Source of the DNA: a virus
Reading direction: 5' to 3' (one strand)
Virus record (IMG/VR): IMGVR_UViG_3300025151_000114
Coordinates: 1-38,520 of that record
Length of the DNA stretch: 38,520 nt
Shown piece by piece: positions 9,105-16,500 of this stretch (within the stretch, counting starts at the first letter, position 1; every line of letters begins with the position of its first letter). The notes under the pieces were generated by a model, which saw only the letters and a list, made by a program, of their open reading frames with translations, did not search any database and was not told where the DNA came from. Made by a program: the position numbers and the translations under genes.

Positions 9105-10757
9105 ATGGCATTCAATTGGCTAAATGAAGAGTCGCGCCGTTTTCTATCACGCGGATACTTGCTAGAGGGAGTGACAGCAGAAAGTCGTATTAGACAGATT
9201 GCTGAAAAAGCGGAGGAGTATCTGGGTATAGAAGGGTATGCTGACAAGTTTTACAACTATATGGGGAAAGGTTATTTCTCACTATCCTCACCTGTCTGGG
9301 CTAACTACGGCTTAGACAGAGGACTACCTGTATCTTGCTTCGGTTCGTATATCGAAGACACGATGGAGTCCATCCTTTATTCGCACGCCGAGAACGGTAT
9401 GCTTATGAAGAACGGTGGAGGTACATCAGGTTACTTCGGCAATGTAAGACCGAGAGGAGCTAAGATAAACAAAAGTGGTGAATCAAATGGTTCGGTACAC
9501 TTTATGCAACTGTTTGACACACTAGCCAATGTGGTATCGCAAGGCAATGTGCGTCGTGGTTACTTTAGTGCTTACCTACCTATTGAACACCCAGACGCTG
9601 ATGAGTTTCTGGACATCGGTACGGAGGGAAACCCGATACAAGGGCTAACGACAGGGATTACCGTAACCAGTGAGTTCATCAACCGTGTAGTTAACGGAGA
9701 CAAACCTGCTCGTAAATTATGGGCAAAAGTGTTAAAGCGTCGTAGCGAGGTTGGCTATCCCTACATTTTGTTTGCAGATAATGTAAACAACAATAAGCCA
9801 CAAGTGTACAAGGATAAAGATATGACTATCCACGCAAGTAATATGTGTAGTGAGATTGCACTACCATCAAGTCCGGACGAGACTTTTACTTGTGTGCTGT
9901 CATCCATCAACTTGTTGCACTGGGATGAAATAAAGGAGACAGATGCGGTGGAGACATTAACAATGTTCCTAGACACAGTTGTTACAGAATTTATTAAGAA
10001 GACAGAGGGGAAAAAGTATTATGAAAGAGCGCATAATTTTGCTAAACGACACCGAGCACTCGGTCTCGGGGTCTTGGGTTGGCACTCATTTTTACAATCA
10101 CATCTATTCTCGTTTGAAAGCAGAGACGCGGCTACAAAAAATCTCGAGATTTCAAAAGTAATCAAAGAGAAAACATACGCAGCCTCTGTGAGATTAGCAC
10201 AGATGTTTGGTGAACCAGAAGTGTTAAAAGGCTACGGTCGTAGAAACGCAACGCTAATGGCTATCGCACCAACGAAATCATCGTCCACTATTTTAGGTCA
10301 AGTATCACAGTCAATAGAACCTGAGTTCTCTAACTATTATGTTAAAGACTTATCTAAGACTAAGATGACCGTAAAGAACCCGTATCTTAAAAAGCACCTA
10401 CAATCTATAGGTAAAGATACACCAGAAGTATGGGAGTCTATCCGTCTCGCAGACGGGTCCGTACAACACTTAGATTTTTTAGAAAACAAAATCAAAGCAG
10501 TGTTCAAGACATTTGCTGAAATCAGTCCGTATACTCTTATAGACCTTGCGTCAGTAAGACAAGAGTACATCGACCAAGCACAATCACTTAATCTGATGAT
10601 ACCGCCAGATATGGAAGTGAGAGAAATCAATGCGTTATATATGTATGCGCACGGTATGGGACTAAAATCATTATATTATCAGTACAGTATGAGTCAGGCT
10701 CAAGCGTTATCACGCAAGAAAGCTATGATAGAAGACTGTGCGGCTTGTGAGGCGTAA
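9105..10757 (+). CDS. nrdA: Class I ribonucleotide reductase, large (alpha) subunit, compact form
   Basis: A 550-residue catalytic subunit that reduces ribonucleotides to deoxyribonucleotides. Active-site elements are present: C78 (PVSCFG), N246-C248-E250 (NMCSE, thiyl radical site), C263 (the redox partner cysteine), the tyrosine pair Y524-Y525 of the radical path, and the C-terminal pair C545xxC548. The protein begins directly at the ten-stranded-barrel leader (WLNEESRRFLSRGY), so the N-terminal ATP-cone that gives dATP feedback is absent. It is shorter than cellular NrdA (about 760 residues). The ribosome site is GAGAGG after the nrdB stop. The loss of the ATP-cone suggests activity not switched off by dATP. 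Confidence 0.94.
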   Translation: MAFNWLNEESRRFLSRGYLLEGVTAESRIRQIAEKAEEYLGIEGYADKFYNYMGKGYFSLSSPVWANYGLDRGLPVSCFGSYIEDTMESILYSHAENGMLMKNGGGTSGYFGNVRPRGAKINKSGESNGSVHFMQLFDTLANVVSQGNVRRGYFSAYLPIEHPDADEFLDIGTEGNPIQGLTTGITVTSEFINRVVNGDKPARKLWAKVLKRRSEVGYPYILFADNVNNNKPQVYKDKDMTIHASNMCSEIALPSSPDETFTCVLSSINLLHWDEIKETDAVETLTMFLDTVVTEFIKKTEGKKYYERAHNFAKRHRALGLGVLGWHSFLQSHLFSFESRDAATKNLEISKVIKEKTYAASVRLAQMFGEPEVLKGYGRRNATLMAIAPTKSSSTILGQVSQSIEPEFSNYYVKDLSKTKMTVKNPYLKKHLQSIGKDTPEVWESIRLADGSVQHLDFLENKIKAVFKTFAEISPYTLIDLASVRQEYIDQAQSLNLMIPPDMEVREINALYMYAHGMGLKSLYYQYSMSQAQALSRKKAMIEDCAACEA

Positions 10758-11696
10758 ATGAAAGAGGTAACTAAAAAGAGAACATCCGTATCGAGTTCAA
10801 AGATAGCTTCGATACTAAACAAAAGCCACTTCAAAGATGTTGTAGAACAATGGTTGCTTGACACGAAACAGAAGAAAGCATCATTCACACCGACATCGAT
10901 ACAGAAGATGGAGATGGGTACAAGACTTGAGCCTATCATTAAAGAAGCCATAGAAAAATACTTTGACACCGAACTAACAGTTGACAAGAATCGCTATCAT
11001 CACGATGAGAAAGATTACTTTACTATAGAGTTCGATGCACTAGACCATAAAAACAAGGTAGTGTATGAGTTCAAAAATACAGAAATGGCAGAGAAACATA
11101 TCCTTGAACAATACTATCCACAAGTTCAGTTTGCAATGTACATCATTGGTTGGGACACAGCACGCATATGCTATCTAAGAAACGGTTGGGACTTAGGTTA
11201 TGTTGAGATTAAGAGAGACGAGAACTTTATAGAACATATGGTTATTGCCTGTGACTATTACTGGCATTGTCTTGACAATCACATCGAACCTGACCCAATA
11301 ACAATAGATAGATTTGTAAGCAATATCGAGTTTTATAATCATAAAGAGAATCGTGGGGATGTCGAAGCTACAATGGCTGAAGAAGACATAGAACTATTAC
11401 ACGACTGGGGAAAATTAAAAAGAAAAATAAACGAACTTGAAATTGAAGAAGCCCGTATCAAAGGACATTTTGCAGAGAAGTGGGGTAAATATAAAGATGA
11501 CCATATCAACTATTCGAACCTAGAGTTTGAGCGTGACGGTGGATATGACATAAGAGCATTGATAAAAGACCATCCAGAAATAGACTTTACTAAATATAAA
11601 AGACCAAGTAGTGTGTACAAGAGACAGGTTCTAAAGTATAAACTACCAGCCGAACAGGAGGAAGTTCGAGTAAAAATTAAAGAAGACCTTGTATAA
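10758..11696 (+). CDS. YqaJ-like viral recombinase exonuclease (PD-(D/E)XK fold)
   Basis: The 312-residue product fits the lambda-exonuclease/YqaJ family. It shows MEMGTRLEPI with E58, FTIEFDALD with D93, and VVYEFKNT with E104xK106, together the PD-(D/E)XK catalytic set, followed by YYPQVQFAMYI with the conserved glutamine (Q122). Such 5'-3' exonucleases resect duplex ends and load an annealing protein, here most likely ERF. The C-terminal 100 residues are a charged helical region (LKRKINELEIEEARIKGHF) that may form a coiled coil. The ATG follows the nrdA stop directly. It is the last gene of the rightward replication block. The stop lies within a TATAAT sequence that is part of the downstream promoter-like element. 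Confidence 0.82.
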   Translation: MKEVTKKRTSVSSSKIASILNKSHFKDVVEQWLLDTKQKKASFTPTSIQKMEMGTRLEPIIKEAIEKYFDTELTVDKNRYHHDEKDYFTIEFDALDHKNKVVYEFKNTEMAEKHILEQYYPQVQFAMYIIGWDTARICYLRNGWDLGYVEIKRDENFIEHMVIACDYYWHCLDNHIEPDPITIDRFVSNIEFYNHKENRGDVEATMAEEDIELLHDWGKLKRKINELEIEEARIKGHFAEKWGKYKDDHINYSNLEFERDGGYDIRALIKDHPEIDFTKYKRPSSVYKRQVLKYKLPAEQEEVRVKIKEDLV

Positions 11697-11728
11697 TCGT
11701 AGGTTTTTGATAACAATATAAATGAGAG
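11689..11728 (+). promoter_or_regulatory. Promoter-like element before the lipoprotein gene
   Basis: TTGTAT at 11689-11694, 17 bases, AACAAT at 11712-11717, then ATGAGAG at 11722-11728. The distance from TTGTA to ATGAGAG is identical to that in the element before the scaffold gene on the other strand (33186-33225), and similar to the one before terminase. The -10 box matches the sigma-70 consensus at only four of six positions. The placement argues for an independent transcript for the lipoprotein gene. Prediction from sequence only. Confidence 0.45.
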
Positions 11729-11732
11729 TAGG

Positions 11733-11761
11733 TTTTCCTCCCTTTCCCTGCTCTCCCCCTT
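11733..11761 (+). other. Pyrimidine tract in the lipoprotein gene leader
   Basis: Twenty-nine bases containing a single purine (G at 11750) lie between the promoter-like element and the start codon. The transcript would begin GAGAG and then carry this C/U-rich run, which could pair with the GGAGA ribosome site (near 11774) or bind a regulator. No other gene in the window has such a leader. Its function is unknown. Confidence 0.3.
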
Positions 11762-11783
11762 AATATATAGAACGGAGAAAACA

Positions 11784-13430
11784 ATGAAGAAATTTTTATT
11801 AGCAGTACTCGCTATCTTCGGGGTTGTGTCAATCACAGCTTGTACCGTAGAAGCAGAAACATTTAAGATTGCGATGATTACCGACGCAGGTGACATCGAT
11901 GATAAATCGTTCAACCAAGGTACTTGGGAAGGTATCGAAGAGTGGGCGTTAGAAAACGAAGTATCATATAAATATTATAAACCAACAGAAGTATCAGACG
12001 ATGCGTATGTTGCAGCAATCGACTTGGCTGTAGTAGGTGGAGCAGAAATAATTGTAACACCAGGTTTCTTATTCGAACCAGCTATTTACACAGCACAAAC
12101 TAAATACCCAGATGTTAAGTTCGTACTCATTGACGGTGTACCACACCCAGGAGACTGGACAACATTTGAAGTAGCTGAAAACACAAAATCAATATTATTT
12201 AGAGAACAAGAGTCAGGATTCCTAGCAGGTTATGCTGCAGTTATGGAAGGCTACAGAGAATTAGGATTTATGGGCGGTATCGCTGTACCAGCAGTTGTAC
12301 GCTTTGGTAAAGGCTATGTTGCAGGTGCATACTATGCAGCAAAAGAATTAGGACTTGATGACTTTGAGTTCGATATGACTTACTATGAATATCTAGGTGG
12401 TTTTGCACCAGATGATAGTCATAAAGCAAAAGCAGCATCTTGGTATACTGCAGGTGTTGAAGTGATACACGCAGCAGCAGGCGGCGCTGGTAACTCAGTA
12501 ATGGCAGCAGCAGAAGAACACGAAGGAGCTAAAGTTATTGGTGTTGATGTTGACCAAGCATCACAATCAGAAACAGTTATATCATCAGCAATGAAAGCAT
12601 TAGGCGTTGTTGTAAAACAAGCATTGACTGAATGGAAAGAAGGAACATTTGCAGGTGGCGCAACCGTCACATTAGGTGCAAAACAAGGAGCAGTTGGTTT
12701 ACCATTAGGCGAATCATTTAAGTTCACTAACTTCACAGAAGAGCAATACCTAGCAATCTTAGGTAAACTTGCAGACGAAACAATCTTATTACCGATGGAT
12801 GAAGAAGGACTTGACGCATACATTGAAACACTCAAGCCTGAACCAGCACCAACAAGTATTGAAGTTGCATTAGATACACCAGAAGGAGCAGAAATACTCT
12901 TGACAGTTGTAGGTAAAGTCATTGCAATCACTAACCACAAAACATTTGTTATCGCAGATGGCAAAGCAGCTATCTTCGTATATGATGCAAGTGCAGAGTT
13001 TATTGGCGACTTAGCAATTGGCGACATTATTGAACTAGAAGGTACAAGAGGCGGATACAAAGGTATGAACCAATTGTCACCAACTAGTGTAGTTAAAATT
13101 GCAGACTTAGTAATGTTAGACTTACCAGTTATAGATGGTAACACAGCAGACTTATCTGGTGACTTGTCACACTTACAAGGACACTACTTCACATTTACAG
13201 GGGTAACTATCAGTGCAGTATCTGAAGATAACTGGGGTAACCTCACATTCACATTTACTATTGGGGAGTTAACTTTCCCAGTGCGTTATGACTCAAGATT
13301 AGCAGGGTCAGAGGCAGCTGCAGAACACTTGAAAGCATTTGCAGAAGGTGCAACTGTAGACTTACACTTAGTCTTAGGATGGTATGACGGACCTCAGTTC
13401 TTATATCAAGCAGTAAGTAATATAACATAA
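11784..13430 (+). CDS. BMP/PnrA-like nucleoside-binding lipoprotein with C-terminal OB-fold region
   Basis: A 548-residue secreted lipoprotein. It has a signal peptide (MKKFLLAVLAIFGVVSITAC) with a lipobox at C20, so it should be anchored to the outer face of the membrane. Residues about 25-345 are a type I periplasmic-binding fold of the BMP family: AMITDAGDIDDKSFNQ, TPGFLFEP, FREQESGFLAGY, GGAGNS and GVDVDQ, the ligand-contact blocks of PnrA/TmpC. Residues about 355-548 hold two OB-like beta units, the first beginning VVGKVIAITNHKTFVIADGK. BMP proteins deliver purine nucleosides to ABC importers. No permease or ATPase gene is nearby, so it would need the host's. It stands alone between its own promoter-like site and a terminator, facing the late genes. 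The combination of domains resembles lipoproteins of Mollicutes and other low-GC Gram-positives, a sign of host origin. Confidence 0.9.
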   Translation: MKKFLLAVLAIFGVVSITACTVEAETFKIAMITDAGDIDDKSFNQGTWEGIEEWALENEVSYKYYKPTEVSDDAYVAAIDLAVVGGAEIIVTPGFLFEPAIYTAQTKYPDVKFVLIDGVPHPGDWTTFEVAENTKSILFREQESGFLAGYAAVMEGYRELGFMGGIAVPAVVRFGKGYVAGAYYAAKELGLDDFEFDMTYYEYLGGFAPDDSHKAKAASWYTAGVEVIHAAAGGAGNSVMAAAEEHEGAKVIGVDVDQASQSETVISSAMKALGVVVKQALTEWKEGTFAGGATVTLGAKQGAVGLPLGESFKFTNFTEEQYLAILGKLADETILLPMDEEGLDAYIETLKPEPAPTSIEVALDTPEGAEILLTVVGKVIAITNHKTFVIADGKAAIFVYDASAEFIGDLAIGDIIELEGTRGGYKGMNQLSPTSVVKIADLVMLDLPVIDGNTADLSGDLSHLQGHYFTFTGVTISAVSEDNWGNLTFTFTIGELTFPVRYDSRLAGSEAAAEHLKAFAEGATVDLHLVLGWYDGPQFLYQAVSNIT

Positions 13431-13434
13431 AAAG

Positions 13435-13460
13435 AAAAGAGCCGATTGGCTCTTTTTTTT
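13435..13460. terminator. Intrinsic terminator at the meeting point of the two transcription directions
   Basis: A nine-base-pair stem, AAAAGAGCC and GGCTCTTTT, with loop GATT, follows the lipoprotein stop by four bases and runs into eight T residues. On the opposite strand the stem is followed by TTTTCTTT, so it can probably stop leftward transcripts too. It sits exactly between the converging blocks. Confidence 0.9.
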
Positions 13461-13500
13461 ATCCCTTGCAACCACAGCCGCAATATTTACATCTGCACAT
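13459..13500 (-). CDS. 13-residue cysteine-rich micropeptide
   Basis: On the minus strand an AGGAGGT ribosome site (13506-13512), overlapping the stop of the 1696-residue gene, is followed after five bases by ATG and the peptide MCRCKYCGCGCKG, then TAA. Five of 13 residues are cysteine, in a CxCxxCxCxC arrangement with three basic residues and no acidic ones. The stop lies at the base of the terminator hairpin. The site is as strong as those of the real genes around it. The peptide could bind a metal ion such as zinc, or be disulfide-linked. It may instead be a chance frame behind a relic ribosome site. No homologue is known to me. Confidence 0.5.
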   Translation of the reverse strand: MCRCKYCGCGCKG

Positions 13501-13510
13501 AGTGCACCTC

Positions 13511-16500
13511 CTAGTTAAATAAGTTATCGAACACTCCACCTGTTGGGTCTTGTTCGTTTGCTATTTTTTGTAGGTCTTCTAACGAAGGTAATTTTCCTTC
13601 ATTTTCTTGTTCATATAAATCTTTAGCATCTCTTAACTTGTCTAAGTTTTGATAGAGTGAAGCTATTTCTATCTTATCTAATTCTTGTACTCTAGTTATA
13701 CCTAACGAATCAAGAACTGCTTGTATCATATTACCTCTTGTTTGTGTTCCTTGTGTGTAATCGTATATATCAATAGCTGATGTACCGTAACTAAATATAG
13801 AACGGAAACCTATATCATTTAAAAATTTTGCAATGTAAGGGTCGGTAGATAAAGTAAACCTTCCTTTTTGGTCTCTCATACTAGATAAGAAACCTTCTCC
13901 TTGGTATTCATTTTTTTGACCTGGGAACTCGCGTATTTGTTGTCCTGTAAATAAATCACGACCAGTACCTAATTCAATAAACATTTTAATCGGAGCAGTT
14001 AAAGATACAACACCACGCTGGAAAGGGTTCTCTACAAATTCTGTAAAGTCAGACGGTGGTAAGTTTGCTCGTAACCAAGCGATGGCTTCTTTGTCATCTT
14101 TTTTAACTTGGAAAGGCATTGGCAACCACAAGTTATCTGTCATATAGTTTGGTAAATCTTCAACATCCATACCTGTCATTGATTCTGTATAGTAACGGTA
14201 CGAACGGAACAACTTAGCGTATTGTCCTGGTCTTTCAAATATAGTCTTAGCTTGTAAGATTAAGTTGTTCTTAAAGAAGGTGTAGAAGGGGAATAATCGC
14301 TTCATATACTCCTTTTCAAAGGCTGTCAAGTGTGAGTAGTCGAAGAGTGCTTCAGAAACCTTTTTATACGCTTCTCTTCGTTTTAACATTTCAATTTGAT
14401 TTTTTGAAGCTCCGACATCTATAGCACTTCTAACGGCTTTACTGTTGTCTGCAGTATCAAAAGCCCATAGGTATAATGAATATCTTTGGTAATCATCCAT
14501 TGCTTCTGCAGCACTATAATTTATATTAAGTATCGCATCACCAAGTTTTCTAACAGGACCTCTTCGTTGTCCTTTAATTTGTCGCATACCTTCTTTAATA
14601 ATTTCTAAGTCACGAACACCTCTATGTGACTGAGATGCACCTGAGCGATAGTATTGGTCAACACGCTGAAACGCATCAAGTACACTTTGATTAAGGCCTG
14701 TTATATCTTCTCCTCTTTCTAACATTCTCATTACTCGTTTGTATCTTGTAAAATCCCAAGAACTTCTAAACATATACTGTGCTTGAGCAGGTAAACTCAT
14801 ACCTACCATAAATGAGTTAGTAATGTTACCAAAGAAGTTACGCATATGATAACCTGGTGTAATCAATGCAAAGGTTTTCCAAAATTTCATATACTGGTCA
14901 AAAGTTTTTACAAACTCAGGTAATTGCACATAAGCATTGTCTAATCGTTTAAGCACACCATACGCTGATTTTTGTATAGCGATTGCTCTTCCTGCTTCTC
15001 CTAAACCACTATCAGCAAAATATTTAAGTAACATTTCTTGTGTTTGTGGACTAATATTTTTAAATAAGTTAGGAAACTCTGCTTTGAAGGAACCGCCTAA
15101 AATGTTAAATTGACCTTTTAAACCTCTTGCAATTATGTCTTGCTCGCTAACTATTTCAAACAAACTACGCCCAATAACATCTTGTTGTTTTAACATAGCA
15201 CCAAGAACTTGTGACATTTCATTTTTTGTAGTCGCAACACGAACAAGGTCTGCAAAATTATAAGTTACATCTGTAGAAAATAAATCAATGTTAATACCAA
15301 ACATATCTCTAACGGCTGCGTTTATTTCAGCAACACTACCTATATATAAACGCTCTTTAAGCAAGTCTGTACCAGCATCTAAAAATTGTTTGATACTTGC
15401 TGCTTGTGAATTTTTCTTTAAATAAGCTAACATTTTAGGATTGATTGCGTGTCTAAAGTAAGAACCCGTACCTAACATACCTTCTTTAAACTCAAAACCT
15501 AGTTGTCTTAACAACTCTCTTTGAGAAAGTGTTTCTTCAATAATTTGTTGTACTTGAGGGTTAAACTCTTTAGCAAGTGCTAACTGTTCCGAAGTAAGAT
15601 TACCCTTACCTAAATCAAAAACAACATCTCTATTAACTGCACTTAAATTTTTTCCAAACTCTTCTAACTCTTTAACTGTAGTTCCTTCAGCAAATTCAAC
15701 CGCTGTATACGCATTTGTTTGCCCTACATTTTTTTGTGTAAATTTAATAAAGTCGTCAGAATAACCTTCTTGCCTTAAAATTCTTTTCCACTGTTCTACA
15801 AAGTCTGTAAATTTTTGTGCATCCATTGCTGCAAACTGAGAACGGCCTGCTCTTGCGTATTGTTGTGTCCAGCGAAGCCAAGTGTTTTCAAGAGTCATTT
15901 TTCTAAGTAATGTAGCACTTCCGTCCCAACCTTGCTCAATAAGTAAGTTGATAGTTTCTTTAACAAATTTTGGGTCGTATCTTCCTTTTGTTGCAGCGAC
16001 AATATCATTTGTAATGCTATCTACTTTTGCTACAGAAACTCTAGCTGCTTGTATATCCTCTGCAGGAACTTTAGATAAAAACTCTGCTAGTTCATCTGTC
16101 AATCCTGCTTTAGCATCAAACAAAAATGAGAGTGCTTCAACACCTTTTTTTATTAAACCTACAGTAGGAGATACTAAAGGAATGCCTGCTCTTTCTACAT
16201 AGTTTAGCATTTTTACTGCAATACCTTCTTTTATAACTTTTTCTTGTTTTAATACTTTTTCAGTGACTGCTTCTACAGTTTCAAACTCTCTAGGCAGCCA
16301 ATCATTTCGTTTTACAAATTCATCTAACTGAAGTTCAGGAACATCTAAACCATAATACGCTCTAAAAAAAGATTGTTTTGCACCTGATGACCTTGCAGTA
16401 TTTGAAATCATTATATTTTTAAATTTTATCTTCTTAAAAAATTCATCTGGACTTAGTATAACAAGTTCTTCGACACCTTGAGCATTTTTAACAATCACAC

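Noticed and set aside
12419-13144. A 241-codon frame opposite the lipoprotein gene
   Set aside because: Antisense to the OB-fold and BMP coding region, without a ribosome site; a composition artefact.
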